A stretch of 64,000 nt of DNA from Flavobacterium soli DSM 19725 (GCF_000422705.1 NZ_AUGO01000006.1:336554-400553), one strand, 5' to 3'; shown: positions 54,320 through 63,657, counted from the first letter of the stretch. Notes: generated from the sequence alone by a model not told the origin. Made by a program: numbers and translations.

Positions 54320-54967
54320 ATGAATCTATCCCTATTTCATCTTGTTAGAGAACCAAAAATAAAATCAGATAAGAATCCATTGATTTTGTTACTTCATGGA
54401 TATGGAAGTAATGAACAGGATTTATTTTCGTTTGCAAGTGAACTGCCCGAAGAATATTTTGTAGTATCAGCAAGAGCTCCTTATGACTTGCAATATGGAA
54501 GTTATGCTTGGTATGCCATCAATTTTGATGCGAATGAAAATAAATTTTCAGATCATGAACAAGCCAAAACCTCACGTGATTTGATTGCCGAATTTATCGA
54601 TGAATTGATTGCGAATTACCCGATAGATAAAGAAAACGTAACGTTAATTGGCTTTAGCCAGGGAACTATTTTGAGCTATGCCGTTGGTTTATCTTACCCT
54701 GAAAAAGTACAGCGAATTATCGCCTTGAGCGGATATTTGAACGAAGAAATCATAAAAGAGAATTTTCAAGAGAATGATTTCAGCAATTTAAAAATGTTTA
54801 TTTCCCACGGAACTGTTGACCAGGTTATCCCTGTTGATTGGGCAAAAAAAGCACCTGGAATTCTTGAAAAATTAGGAATTAAAACGGTTTATAAAGAATA
54901 TCCTGTTGGTCATGGTGTAGCACCACAAAACTTCTTTGACTTAAAAAACTGGTTAGAAAGTAATTAA
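54320..54967 (+). CDS. Phospholipase/carboxylesterase-type alpha/beta hydrolase
   Basis: A 215-residue serine esterase of the Abhydrolase_2 (YpfH/EstB) group. The nucleophile elbow GFSQG has Ser113; HGYGSNEQDL (26-35) forms the oxyanion loop; the acid is expected in GTVDQVIPVDWA (about 168) and His in PVGHGVAP (about 200). Cytoplasmic, no signal peptide. Last gene of the operon, followed by an inverted repeat at 54976. Confidence 0.92.
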   Translation: MNLSLFHLVREPKIKSDKNPLILLLHGYGSNEQDLFSFASELPEEYFVVSARAPYDLQYGSYAWYAINFDANENKFSDHEQAKTSRDLIAEFIDELIANYPIDKENVTLIGFSQGTILSYAVGLSYPEKVQRIIALSGYLNEEIIKENFQENDFSNLKMFISHGTVDQVIPVDWAKKAPGILEKLGIKTVYKEYPVGHGVAPQNFFDLKNWLESN

Positions 54968-54975
54968 AAATTTGT

Positions 54976-55019
54976 CACAGATTCACAGATTGTTAAGTTT
55001 AAAAATCTGTGAATCTGTG
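54976..55019 (+). terminator. CACAGATT-type hairpin, possible terminator
   Basis: Perfect 16-bp arms CACAGATTCACAGATT (54976-54991) and AATCTGTGAATCTGTG (55004-55019) around a 12-base loop, between convergent genes. There is no long T-run, so termination would be weak or structure-based. The arms consist of the CACAGATT unit, also seen near 40966. Confidence 0.55.
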
Positions 55020-55028
55020 GCTACTATT

Positions 55029-55532
55029 TTATTGTTTATGATGCAAAACCGTTTCAGCTACTTCAAACGAAACCGTTTTATCCTCATTGATAAAATATTT
55101 TATAATCACTTCTCCCCAAAGACTTCCATCGCTAAAATCCGCAATAATCCATCTGTGATTTAAGACTTTAGCTTTGTTGATAATGAACTTTTGAGCATTC
55201 ATTTTATCAAAACCTACATACGGATTTCCATTTGGTAAGTCATTGAATTCCATTAGTTTATCTTTTACAAAAGGAATTAATTTTTCGTGATTTATAAATT
55301 CACCAGTTGCATCATCAGCAAAATAATCCTGAGCATTCTGGTTGGTTTCCAAGGCAAAATAATTAGCATCATCCAACTGATTGACAACCAAATTCAAACT
55401 ATCTCTTAACTTCGTATCGAGTTTTTTATAGCTTTCTTGTTCTGCTTTTACCTGTTTGCTGTAAAACATATAAGTGAAAATATTGAATAAAACAGCAAGA
55501 ATAAAAAGATAAAGCAATAATGATTTCTTCAT
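55029..55532 (-). CDS. Membrane-anchored protein of unknown function
   Basis: A 167-residue protein with one N-terminal transmembrane helix (about residues 5-22), then a short coiled coil (about 27-60, KAEQESYKKLDTKLRDSL) and a mixed alpha/beta domain (about 70-165) that should lie in the periplasm. Ends HHKQ. I recognise no enzyme motif. It is 14 bases downstream of the MBL-hydrolase gene on the same strand and may be expressed with it. Confidence 0.75.
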   Translation of the reverse strand: MKKSLLLYLFILAVLFNIFTYMFYSKQVKAEQESYKKLDTKLRDSLNLVVNQLDDANYFALETNQNAQDYFADDATGEFINHEKLIPFVKDKLMEFNDLPNGNPYVGFDKMNAQKFIINKAKVLNHRWIIADFSDGSLWGEVIIKYFINEDKTVSFEVAETVLHHKQ

Positions 55533-55546
55533 TGTAGTGTTAAATT

Positions 55547-56311
55547 TTAAATGGTTATTTCTAAATTATCATAAGCCAAAAATACGTTTTCTGGCAAAGT
55601 TTTTTCAATTTCTGCATGAAAGCCAAAAATGTGGCTGATGTGTGTCAAATAAGTCTTTTCGGGCTGCAGTTTTTCTATAAATTCCAAAGCTTCTTCGAGA
55701 TTAAAATGGGTGTCATGAGGCTCTATTCGCAAAGCATTTACCACTAAAACTTTAATCCCTTTTAATTTTTCCAACTCGCTTGGTTCAATCGTTTTTACAT
55801 CTGTGAGATAGGCAAAATCATCAATCCTGTAGCCAAAAACCTGAAGATTTCCGTGCATTACATCAATTGGAATCACTTTTTTATTTGCAATTTCAAAAGG
55901 ATGGTTGTTTATAACTTCGTTCGTTTGAACTGATGGAGCACCTGGATATTTGTTTTCATTTTCAAAAATATAATCAAATCTCTTGGTTAGATTATCGAGA
56001 ACTCTTCGATGTGCAAAAACGGGAATATCGCCTTGCTTGAAGAAAAAAGGCCGAATATCATCCAGACCGGCTGTATGATCCGCGTGTTCATGGGTGAATA
56101 TAATTCCGTCTACTTTTTGGCAGTTGGAAGTTAGCATTTGTTGCCTAAAATCTGGGCCACAATCAATTACATAGGAGGCATTTTCCCATTCAATCCATAC
56201 TGATACTCGAAGCCTTTTGTCTCTCGAATCAGTACTTTTACAAACAGAATGGTTGCTACCGATAACTGGAATTCCCTGTGATGTGCCTGTACCTAAAAAA
56301 TAGACCTTCAA
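55547..56311 (-). CDS. MBL-fold metallohydrolase (PhnP/Elac-like)
   Basis: A 254-residue metallo-beta-lactamase-fold hydrolase. Starts MKVYFLGTGTSQGIPVIG (GTGTS motif typical of PhnP/RNase Z relatives), with the dinuclear metal motif HEHADH (74-79) and a later ligand in VMHGN and THISHIFG regions. PhnP homologues hydrolyse cyclic phosphodiesters; whether this one does is inferred. Divergent from the conserved gene at 56404. Confidence 0.9.
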   Translation of the reverse strand: MKVYFLGTGTSQGIPVIGSNHSVCKSTDSRDKRLRVSVWIEWENASYVIDCGPDFRQQMLTSNCQKVDGIIFTHEHADHTAGLDDIRPFFFKQGDIPVFAHRRVLDNLTKRFDYIFENENKYPGAPSVQTNEVINNHPFEIANKKVIPIDVMHGNLQVFGYRIDDFAYLTDVKTIEPSELEKLKGIKVLVVNALRIEPHDTHFNLEEALEFIEKLQPEKTYLTHISHIFGFHAEIEKTLPENVFLAYDNLEITI

Positions 56312-56369
56312 TTGCGTTAATTTTTTACAAAAATAAGATTAATTCTCTTTCGGAAAAGTCCTATTTTGT

Positions 56370-56377
56370 TAACTTTG
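56370..56377 (+). promoter_or_regulatory. Putative -7 promoter box (TAACTTTG)
   Basis: TAACTTTG fits TAnnTTTG and lies 26 bases before the ATG at 56404. Confidence 0.45.
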
Positions 56378-56403
56378 TCATTATTATAATCCTAAAAAAA
56401 TAA

Positions 56404-57861
56404 ATGGATACCGAAATAACATTAAAGGGTGATAAAGTTATTGAACAAATCCCCTCAATCAAGGACAAGGCTTTACGAATAAATTTAAACGAAAACATAT
56501 ACGGCACTTTTGCCGAAATTGGTGCGGGTCAGGAAACTGTAAGACATTTTTTTAGAACAGGTGGTTCCTCTGGAACTATTGCGAAAGCAATGTCTGCCTA
56601 CGACAAAGACTTTAGCGACTCGATTTATGGCATTGAAGCAGATGGAAGATATGTTACAGAAAGTCGTTTGAAAAAAATGTTATCCCATGAGGTAAACCTT
56701 ATTGAAGACCGTTTGAAGAGAGAAAAACATCCGAGTAAAATGTTTTTCAGTTATGCCAATACGGTTGCTACAATCGATTTTGCAAAGCAATTTAAAGGTC
56801 ATGGTTGGGTTGGTATTAAGTACCAGATTGAACCAGATGAGGATTATAATGAAATCATTATCCATATTAGATTTAAAGAGACTGATGCACGTTTGCAACA
56901 AGAAACACTTGGAGTTTTAGGTGTTAATCTAATATATGGTGCTTTCTATAAATATAATGATCCTAAAAAATTACTTCGTTATTTATACGATCATTTAGAC
57001 AAAGATCAATTAGAGATCGACACTATCAACTTTTCAGGACCTCGTTTTGCAGATGTTGACAATCGTTTGATGAGCTTGCAATTGGTTAAAAATGGAATGA
57101 CAGATGCCGTAATGTTTAATCCTGACGGAAACAACATCTTACCTGCTGCTATCCTTTACAAAAAAAATATTCTTGCCTTGAGGGGAAGTTTCCGTCCGGT
57201 TACGAAAGTAAATATGGATATGTATGAAAAATCCTTGAATATGTTCCTTCAAGAAAACAAGGTAGAGAAAGACAATACTTTGGTTGTATTTGAGATTACA
57301 CTTTCAAACCTTCGTTCCGATGGGGAAATTGATGAACGAGATTTTATGGACAGAGCCGAATTGCTTTGTTCTTTGGGGCAAACCGTAATGATTTCAAATT
57401 TTCAAGAATATTATAAAGTTGTCGAGTATTTCTCTAACTATACTAAAGCTCGAATGGGATTAGCTATGGGTGTCAACAACCTTATTGATATTTTTGACGA
57501 GAAATACTACCGTCATCTAAGTGGTGGAATCTTGGAAGCTTTTGGAAAATTATTCTATAGAGATTTAAAAGTTTTCCTTTATCCGATGCTTGACGAAGAA
57601 GGTCATGTTATAAATTCAGAAAATCTAAAAGTACATCCTCGAATGAAAGAATTATATAAATTCTTTAAGTTCAATGGTAAAGTAATTGATATTGATGAAT
57701 TTGATCCACAGCATTTACAAATCTTTTCAAGAGAAGTTCTAAAAATGATAAGCAAAGGAAAACCAGGATGGGAACCTTTACTTCCAACTGGTATTGCAGA
57801 ATTAATCAAAGAACACCGTCTTTTTGGATATGATCCAAATAAAGTGTTAGAAGCAAATTAG
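56404..57861 (+). CDS. Conserved cytoplasmic protein of unknown function (485 residues)
   Basis: A 485-residue protein highly conserved in Bacteroidota, to my knowledge without a proven function. Homologues are often labelled TonB-dependent receptor or nicotinate-nucleotide adenylyltransferase; neither fits, as there is no signal peptide, beta-barrel or nucleotidyltransferase HxGH motif. Visible marks are FAEIGAGQETVRHFF (36-50), a Ser/Gly-rich TGGSSGTIAKAMSAYDKDF, and a regular alpha/beta C-terminal domain. It stands alone between its own promoter and a strong bidirectional terminator. Confidence 0.85.
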   Translation: MDTEITLKGDKVIEQIPSIKDKALRINLNENIYGTFAEIGAGQETVRHFFRTGGSSGTIAKAMSAYDKDFSDSIYGIEADGRYVTESRLKKMLSHEVNLIEDRLKREKHPSKMFFSYANTVATIDFAKQFKGHGWVGIKYQIEPDEDYNEIIIHIRFKETDARLQQETLGVLGVNLIYGAFYKYNDPKKLLRYLYDHLDKDQLEIDTINFSGPRFADVDNRLMSLQLVKNGMTDAVMFNPDGNNILPAAILYKKNILALRGSFRPVTKVNMDMYEKSLNMFLQENKVEKDNTLVVFEITLSNLRSDGEIDERDFMDRAELLCSLGQTVMISNFQEYYKVVEYFSNYTKARMGLAMGVNNLIDIFDEKYYRHLSGGILEAFGKLFYRDLKVFLYPMLDEEGHVINSENLKVHPRMKELYKFFKFNGKVIDIDEFDPQHLQIFSREVLKMISKGKPGWEPLLPTGIAELIKEHRLFGYDPNKVLEAN

Positions 57862-57890
57862 TGTTCAGTGTTCAAATTTCGGAAACTTAT

Positions 57891-57933
57891 AAAAAGAAAG
57901 CTATTTTCATATTTTGAAAATAGCTTTCTTTTT
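57891..57933 (+). terminator. Bidirectional rho-independent terminator
   Basis: A 19-20 bp stem (AAAAAGAAAGCTATTTTCA with its complement) and a short TATT loop between the convergent conserved gene and bcp, with A- and T-runs on both sides. Confidence 0.85.
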
Positions 57934-57962
57934 ATTTAGCAAACTGAAAACTGCCAAGAACA

Positions 57963-58415
57963 CTATTTTAAAATCTGCGAAGCATGTGCTTTAGTTTTTA
58001 CATCGGAAATAACTTCTTCAATTATTCCATTTTCATCGATTATAAAAGTCACACGGTGAATTCCGTCATACGTTCTCCCCATAAATTTTTTAGGTCCCCA
58101 AACCCCAAATGCCTCAATAACTGATTTATCCTCATCTGCCAAAAGCGGGAAAGGAAATTTAAATTTGTCCTTGAACTTTCCCTGAGCCTTTTGAGAATCG
58201 GCACTCACTCCAAGAAGTGCATAATTGTTCGCCTGAAAACGTTCATAATTATCTCTCAAGTCGCAAGCTTCGGCAGTACAACCTGGCGTATTTGCTTTTG
58301 GATAAAAGAAAACCACTAACTTTTTTCCTTTATAGTCTTCAAGTTGGTGAAAGTTATTGTCCTGATCAAATCCTGAAAAATCTGGAGCTTTGTCTCCCTT
58401 TTTTAATGTCGTCAT
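57963..58415 (-). CDS. bcp: Thioredoxin-dependent thiol peroxidase (BCP)
   Basis: A 150-residue peroxiredoxin of the Bcp/PrxQ type, reducing hydroperoxides with electrons from thioredoxin. Start placed at 58415 (MTTLKKGDKAPDFSG); the 19 extra upstream codons overlap the divergent promoter. The peroxidatic cysteine is Cys46 in NTPGCTAEACD and the resolving cysteine is Cys51, the helix-to-helix arrangement of PrxQ. Cytosolic. Divergent from nth with a 35-base gap. Confidence 0.95.
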   Translation of the reverse strand: MTTLKKGDKAPDFSGFDQDNNFHQLEDYKGKKLVVFFYPKANTPGCTAEACDLRDNYERFQANNYALLGVSADSQKAQGKFKDKFKFPFPLLADEDKSVIEAFGVWGPKKFMGRTYDGIHRVTFIIDENGIIEEVISDVKTKAHASQILK

Positions 58416-58421
58416 AACGCT

Positions 58422-58429
58422 TATATTTG
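58422..58429 (+). promoter_or_regulatory. Putative -7 promoter box (TATATTTG) of nth
   Basis: TATATTTG fits TAnnTTTG, 21 bases before the nth ATG, inside the compact 35-base bcp-nth divergent gap. Confidence 0.5.
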
Positions 58430-58450
58430 TTAGGTTAAAACTACACAAAA

Positions 58451-59116
58451 ATGAACAAAGAAGAACGTGCAACGTTTGTTATTAATACGTTAAAAGAAAT
58501 ATACCCTACGATTCCAATTCCACTTGATCATAAAGACCCTTATACTTTACTGATTGCCGTGTTACTTTCAGCTCAATGCACCGATGTTCGGGTGAATCAA
58601 ATCACGCCTTTACTTTTTGCGAAAGCTGATAATCCGTATGATATGATAAAAATGTCAGTGGAAGAAATCAAAGAAATTATTCGTCCTTGTGGCTTATCGC
58701 CAATGAAATCAAAAGGAATTCACGGTTTGTCCCACATTTTGATTGATAAATATAATGGAGAAGTTCCACAAAGTTTTGAAGCATTGGAATCTTTGCCTGC
58801 AGTTGGACACAAAACAGCAAGTGTTGTCATGTCGCAAGCTTTTGGAGTTCCCGCTTTTCCTGTTGACACACATATTCACAGGTTGATGTACCGATGGAAT
58901 CTGACCAATGGCAAAAATGTAGTTCAAACCGAAAAGGATGCAAAACGGATCTTCCCGAAAGATTTATGGAACGATTTACACCTGCAAATCATTTGGTATG
59001 GAAGGGAATATTCTCCGGCACGAGGCTGGAATTTAGAAAAAGACATTATCACCAAAACCATCGGGAGAAAATCAGTGTTGGAAGAATATTATAAAAAAAA
59101 TCCCGTATCATTCTAA
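58451..59116 (+). CDS. nth: Endonuclease III (DNA glycosylase/AP lyase) without iron-sulphur cluster
   Basis: A 221-residue base-excision repair enzyme removing oxidised pyrimidines. The helix-hairpin-helix motif LPAVGHKTASVV carries the catalytic Lys121 and the catalytic Asp139 is in FPVDTHIHR, both intact. After HLQIIWYGREYSPARGW the protein lacks the four cysteines (C-x6-C-x2-C-x5-C) that hold the [4Fe-4S] cluster in E. coli Nth. Such cluster-free forms are known among related proteins. Its last codons run into a terminator stem. Confidence 0.93.
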   Translation: MNKEERATFVINTLKEIYPTIPIPLDHKDPYTLLIAVLLSAQCTDVRVNQITPLLFAKADNPYDMIKMSVEEIKEIIRPCGLSPMKSKGIHGLSHILIDKYNGEVPQSFEALESLPAVGHKTASVVMSQAFGVPAFPVDTHIHRLMYRWNLTNGKNVVQTEKDAKRIFPKDLWNDLHLQIIWYGREYSPARGWNLEKDIITKTIGRKSVLEEYYKKNPVSF

Positions 59117-59134
59117 ACGATACGGGATTTTCTT
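59097..59134. terminator. Bidirectional rho-independent terminator
   Basis: Stem AATCCCGTATC / GATACGGGATT with 9-base loop, overlapping the end of nth and ending at the stop of the convergent 47-residue gene; A- and T-runs flank both arms. Confidence 0.8.
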
Positions 59135-59276
59135 AGTTAGCGATACACTCAATTTTCATCTTACCCACTTTAACAAAGCTCAATGCTTTCGAGTAATTTA
59201 GTAAAAAAGAAACGGTTTCTTTCTTTGGTTTCATAGTTGAATTCGCTAACGCTTTTTTAGAGTAAATTTTTGCCAT
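59133..59276 (-). CDS. Small basic protein of 47 residues
   Basis: An open frame from ATG at 59276 to TAA at 59133-59135 encodes 47 residues starting MAKIYSKKALANSTMKPKKE and ending VGKMKIECIAN. It is Lys-rich (11 Lys), with an amphipathic centre (ETVSFLLNYSKALSF). It sits between a terminator and the ECF sigma gene on the same strand, 46 bases downstream of the sigma stop. The clean bounds and ordinary codon pattern suggest it is a real gene; function unknown. Confidence 0.6.
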   Translation of the reverse strand: MAKIYSKKALANSTMKPKKETVSFLLNYSKALSFVKVGKMKIECIAN

Positions 59277-59322
59277 ATGATAAGGGGTTTTATCATATAA
59301 CGAAATTCAGCTCCAAATATTG

Positions 59323-59907
59323 TTAGTTTGTCAAAATTATTTGATTTTTTTCGATCACTTTTCGCAAATTCATTAAAGCATAACGCATTCTTCCAAGTGC
59401 AGTGTTGATACTAACACCAGTCAATTCTGATATTTCCTTGAAACTCAGGTCTTGATACATTCGCATTACCAAAACTTCTTTCTGATCATTTGGTAGCTCA
59501 TCGATTAATTTTTGCAAATCATTTTCAACCTGACTTGTAATCATTTGGGTTTCGATGTTCGGATTATTATCAGACATGATAGAAAATATAGAAAATTCTT
59601 CTGTTTCTCTAAACATAGGCATTTTTTGTGCTTTCCTGAAATAATCTACAATCAAGTTATGGGCAATTCGCATCACCCAAGGAAGAAATTTACCTTCTTC
59701 ATTGTATGAGTTTGATTTCAAGGTTTTGATGACTTTGATAAAAGTATCCTGAAAAATATCATCTGATAAATCTCTATCACCAATTTTTGAATAAATAAAA
59801 CCGTAGATTTTCGATTGATGCCTGCTGATTAATGAAGCCAAAGCGTTTTCGTCTCCTGCAACATATTTCCGTACCAACAAAGCATCGGGGATTTGAACAT
59901 TAGCCAT
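59323..59907 (-). CDS. RNA polymerase ECF sigma-70 factor
   Basis: A 194-residue group 4 sigma factor. Region 2 is visible at about 25-95 (DDIFQDTFIKVIKTL with the -10-binding part WVMRIAHNLIVDYFRKAQK) and region 4 at about 130-185 (LPNDQKEVLVMRMYQDLSFKEISELTGVSINTALGRMRYALMNL, in two blocks), a helix-turn-helix for -35 recognition. No anti-sigma gene is adjacent. Its regulon cannot be read here; the small 47-residue gene downstream may share its transcript. Confidence 0.95.
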   Translation of the reverse strand: MANVQIPDALLVRKYVAGDENALASLISRHQSKIYGFIYSKIGDRDLSDDIFQDTFIKVIKTLKSNSYNEEGKFLPWVMRIAHNLIVDYFRKAQKMPMFRETEEFSIFSIMSDNNPNIETQMITSQVENDLQKLIDELPNDQKEVLVMRMYQDLSFKEISELTGVSINTALGRMRYALMNLRKVIEKNQIILTN

Positions 59908-60239
59908 AAAATTAACTTTTTAGTTTTTGGTTTAAGTTTCCGAGAATTTCTCTAAAAAGTAATTTTTTGTTATAGGCAACTGTTAATTAAAGATTAAATA
60001 ATACCCAAATGTAACATAAAATATTTTCAACATCCAAATGTAAATTGAAATTTTAACATTTTTCGTACAATAAAACTTAAAAACAATTCGGTTTTATTGC
60101 AAAAACACTTGAGTTTAGTAGATAATATTACACAATAAGCATACCATAGTCGTTTTTAAAAATTATATAATATTTGACATTTGCCACACAATAAATCTAT
60201 AAGCAGAATGATTACCTTTGTGAAAATTCACTTTTTCTA
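59908..60239. other. 332-base intergenic region between the sigma factor and uvrA
   Basis: Very A/T-rich DNA between divergent genes. I find no gene, terminator or repeat in it. The only recognisable element is the -7 box of uvrA near its right end (60213-60220). Confidence 0.6.
60213..60220 (+). promoter_or_regulatory. Putative -7 promoter box of uvrA (TACCTTTG)
   Basis: TACCTTTG fits TAnnTTTG, 19 bases before the uvrA ATG. No SOS-type LexA site was evident upstream. Confidence 0.5.
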
Positions 60240-63056
60240 ATGCAAATAGACATCTCCACTCTCGAACCGAAGAAAAATATAATCATCAAAGGAGCTCAAG
60301 TTCATAACCTGAAAAACCTTGATGTTGCCATCCCACGAAATAAACTAGTAGTGATTACAGGCCTTTCGGGGTCTGGAAAATCTAGCTTGGCTTTTGATAC
60401 GTTGTATGCCGAAGGCCAACGTCGTTATGTAGAAAGCTTGTCTTCCTACGCAAGGCAATTTCTTGGACGACTCGACAAGCCAAAAGTAGAATACATCAAA
60501 GGAATCGCTCCCGCAATTGCCATCGAGCAAAAAGTAAATACTACAAATGCTCGTTCTACTGTTGGTACATCTACCGAAATATATGATTATTTGAAATTGC
60601 TTTTTGCCCGAATCGGAAAGACCTACTCTCCTATTTCTGGACTTGAAGTCAAAAAAAATACGGTTTCGGATGTTATCAATGATGTAAAAACATTCGAAGT
60701 TAACAGCAAATGGTTGCTTCTCGCTCCAATTCACGTTGAAAAAGGACGAACGCTCGAAGAGAAATTAGGCGTTCTATTGCAGCAAGGTTTCTCGAGGATT
60801 TTGGTGAACAATGAAACCATCCGCCTGGATGAATTTGCGGAAGCGATGGAGAAAATCAGCAAATTGAAATCCAAGAAAGAGGTTTATTTAATTGTAGATA
60901 GAATTGTCTTGAATCCAGAAGTTTCGGGAGAAGAAGAATTCTACAACCGCCTTTCGGATGCGGTGCAAACTGCCTTTTTTGAAGGCAAAGGCGAGATTTA
61001 TCTTCAGGAATTAAATACTGAAAAAAAATATACTTACAGCAATAATTTTGAGTTGGACGGGATTACCTTTCTAGAGCCAAACGTGCATCTCTTCAGCTTC
61101 AACAATCCGTATGGAGCTTGTCCGGTTTGCGAAGGTTATGGCAATATCATTGGGATTGATGAAGAACTTGTGGTTCCAAATACTGCCCTTTCTATCTATG
61201 AAAATGCCGTTTATGCTTGGCGTGGCGAAAGTATGGGCTGGTACCGCGACCAACTCGTGAATACCGCCTATTTGTTTGACTTCCCTATCCACAAGCCGTA
61301 TTATCAATTATCCGAAGAGCAAAAAGACGTGCTTTGGAAAGGAAACAAGCATTTTACAGGACTCTATGATTTCTTCAAGGAATTGGAAGAAAAAAATTAT
61401 AAGATCCAAAACCGCGTGATGCTGTCGCGTTACAGAGGCAAGACCAAGTGTTATGCTTGCAAAGGAAAACGTTTACGTCCAGAAGCTTCATATGTGAAGA
61501 TTGCCGGGAAAACCATTTCTGATTTGGTCGATTTGCCTATTAAAAATCTGACTGCTTTTTTCAAGCAAATGGAATTGTCGGAATTTGACCAGAAAGTAGC
61601 CAAACGTTTATTGATTGAAATCAACAACCGCTTGAGTTTCCTGGTAGAAGTTGGTTTGGAATACCTTACCCTAAACCGTAATTCTGCCACACTTTCGGGG
61701 GGTGAATCACAGCGTATCAACCTTGCCACTTCATTGGGAAGCAGTTTGGTGGGTTCGATGTATATCTTGGACGAACCAAGTATCGGATTGCATCCAAAAG
61801 ATACCGAACGACTGATCAATGTGTTGATTTCTTTACGTGATTTGGGCAATACCGTTATCGTGGTGGAGCATGACGAAGACATCATGAAAGCCGCCGATAT
61901 GATTATTGATATTGGTCCCGAAGCAGGAACTTTCGGTGGAAAACTCGTTGCTCAAGGAACCTATGACGAAATCTTGAAATCGGATTCGTTGACTTCTAAA
62001 TATTTGAATGGAAGCCTAGAAATCGAAGTTCCAAAAAGCCGAAGAAAATCAGGTGCTTATATCGAAATATTAGGAGCTCGTGAAAACAATTTGCAGAATG
62101 TGGATGTTCGCTTTCCGTTGGAAGTGTTGACCGTAATTACAGGCGTTTCTGGTAGCGGAAAAAGTACATTGGTCAAGAAAATCCTGTTTCCAGCGATGCA
62201 AAAAAAGCTTGACGGTGTTGGCGAAAAGGCTGGACAGTTTACCGAAATGCGAGGCCATTATCACAAGATTCACCATATTGAGTATGTAGATCAGAACCCG
62301 ATTGGGAGAAGTTCGCGTTCCAATCCGGTGACGTATATCAAGGCGTATGACGATATCCGTGATTTGTATGCCAAGGAAAAACTATCCAAAATAAGAGGCT
62401 ATCAGGCCAAGCATTTCTCTTTTAATGTAGATGGCGGAAGATGCGAAACCTGCAAGGGCGAAGGCTCGATCAACGTGGAGATGGTGTTTATGGCCGATGT
62501 GCAATTGCCGTGTGACACCTGCAACGGCAAACGCTTCAAGAAGGAAATCCTGGAAGTGAATTTTGAAGGAAAAAATATTGACGACATCCTGACGATGACC
62601 GTTGACGATGCCTTGGCGTTTTTCAAGGACACCAAGCAGACCAAAATAGTGCAGAAACTGCAACCTTTACAGGATGTTGGTTTAGGCTATGTGCAATTGG
62701 GGCAGTCCTCTTCTACCCTTTCTGGTGGTGAGGCCCAGCGAATCAAGCTGGCGTCGTTCTTGGTGAAAGGTAGCACGAAGGAAAAAGCCCTGTTTGTTTT
62801 TGACGAACCTACCACGGGACTGCACTTTCACGACATCAAGAAATTGCTGACTTCCTTTGATGCCCTGATTGAAAAAGGCCACTCGATTATTGTGATTGAG
62901 CACAACCTCGATATGATAAAATGTGCCGATTGGATTATTGATCTAGGTCCCGAAGGTGGCGAAAATGGCGGACAGATTTTGGCCATTGGAACACCTGAAG
63001 ATGTGGCGAAAAATAAATCATCGGTTACGGGGAAATATTTGAAGGAGAAGTTGTAG
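60240..63056 (+). CDS. uvrA: Excinuclease ABC subunit A
   Basis: A 938-residue nucleotide excision repair damage sensor with two ABC ATPase halves. Walker A sites are GLSGSGKSS (about residues 41-49) and GVSGSGKST (about 640); ABC signatures [13 protein letters not shown] and [13 protein letters not shown] (about 485 and 825) and Walker B boxes follow. Zinc modules are visible at CPVC/CYAC of the first half and at CETCKGEGS ... CDTCNGKRF (about 738-765) of the second. Length is standard. Confidence 0.98.
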   Translation: MQIDISTLEPKKNIIIKGAQVHNLKNLDVAIPRNKLVVITGLSGSGKSSLAFDTLYAEGQRRYVESLSSYARQFLGRLDKPKVEYIKGIAPAIAIEQKVNTTNARSTVGTSTEIYDYLKLLFARIGKTYSPISGLEVKKNTVSDVINDVKTFEVNSKWLLLAPIHVEKGRTLEEKLGVLLQQGFSRILVNNETIRLDEFAEAMEKISKLKSKKEVYLIVDRIVLNPEVSGEEEFYNRLSDAVQTAFFEGKGEIYLQELNTEKKYTYSNNFELDGITFLEPNVHLFSFNNPYGACPVCEGYGNIIGIDEELVVPNTALSIYENAVYAWRGESMGWYRDQLVNTAYLFDFPIHKPYYQLSEEQKDVLWKGNKHFTGLYDFFKELEEKNYKIQNRVMLSRYRGKTKCYACKGKRLRPEASYVKIAGKTISDLVDLPIKNLTAFFKQMELSEFDQKVAKRLLIEINNRLSFLVEVGLEYLTLNRNSATLSGGESQRINLATSLGSSLVGSMYILDEPSIGLHPKDTERLINVLISLRDLGNTVIVVEHDEDIMKAADMIIDIGPEAGTFGGKLVAQGTYDEILKSDSLTSKYLNGSLEIEVPKSRRKSGAYIEILGARENNLQNVDVRFPLEVLTVITGVSGSGKSTLVKKILFPAMQKKLDGVGEKAGQFTEMRGHYHKIHHIEYVDQNPIGRSSRSNPVTYIKAYDDIRDLYAKEKLSKIRGYQAKHFSFNVDGGRCETCKGEGSINVEMVFMADVQLPCDTCNGKRFKKEILEVNFEGKNIDDILTMTVDDALAFFKDTKQTKIVQKLQPLQDVGLGYVQLGQSSSTLSGGEAQRIKLASFLVKGSTKEKALFVFDEPTTGLHFHDIKKLLTSFDALIEKGHSIIVIEHNLDMIKCADWIIDLGPEGGENGGQILAIGTPEDVAKNKSSVTGKYLKEKL

Positions 63057-63078
63057 GTTTTAATACTATAATGATTTA

Positions 63079-63657
63079 ATGGAATTTATTCACTTTGTTG
63101 AGACGCAAGAAGTCACAAATATTTTAAATAATGGTATCAAAGCTACAGATAATTATCGTGGTTTAGGAATTCTTATCTATCCATATCTTAAAATTCCTTT
63201 TCGAGCACCAACTGTAGATTATTTATCTGAGGAAATTGAAGTAAATAAAAAATCAATTGAAGAATGTTGGGCTATTATTGCATCCGCAAAACTAAGACAA
63301 GAAAAAAAGAAAATTACAGCCTTAATTTTTCAGTGCGAACTTAAAAATTGGCCAATTGAAGTCTTCATTGATATAGATAGTGAAATTGCTACTGATTTTG
63401 CAAAAGCATTTGAACTTATTGAAGATGATTTAGTATCTTATTATAATTCCAAGAACTTGTCTGAAGTTTTAAAGTCAATAGAGTTTTCCAACTTTGTCCT
63501 TGAAAGTAGGTTTAAAGTTTACTCTGAATTGGGTCTAAAGTTGCTGATAGATAGTTTTACAAGTGTGAATGGTGGAATTTGGAAAGCCCATTCTTTTGAT
63601 TGCATGACATTAAACTGCATAGATCCAAAATCAATAATTAAGATTATAGATTTATAA
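63079..63657 (+). CDS. Orphan protein of unknown function (192 residues)
   Basis: A 192-residue soluble protein starting MEFIHFVETQEVTNILNNGIK. The opening (F-I-H-F ... ILNNGI) is reminiscent of the N-termini of some ADP-ribosyltransferase-fold proteins (DarT-like HIT-IL-NGL pattern), but no catalytic Glu motif is certain. The DNA is A/T-rich by eye and lies between uvrA (22 bases downstream) and an IS110 element, suggesting recent acquisition. No function is claimed. Confidence 0.6.
   Translation: MEFIHFVETQEVTNILNNGIKATDNYRGLGILIYPYLKIPFRAPTVDYLSEEIEVNKKSIEECWAIIASAKLRQEKKKITALIFQCELKNWPIEVFIDIDSEIATDFAKAFELIEDDLVSYYNSKNLSEVLKSIEFSNFVLESRFKVYSELGLKLLIDSFTSVNGGIWKAHSFDCMTLNCIDPKSIIKIIDL

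Noticed and set aside
54972..55163. 63-codon frame after the esterase gene
   Set aside because: It runs through the CACAGATT hairpin and antisense to the next gene; no coding features.
56404..57861. TonB-dependent receptor annotation
   Set aside because: No signal peptide, TonB box or barrel strands; length and composition are of a cytosolic protein.
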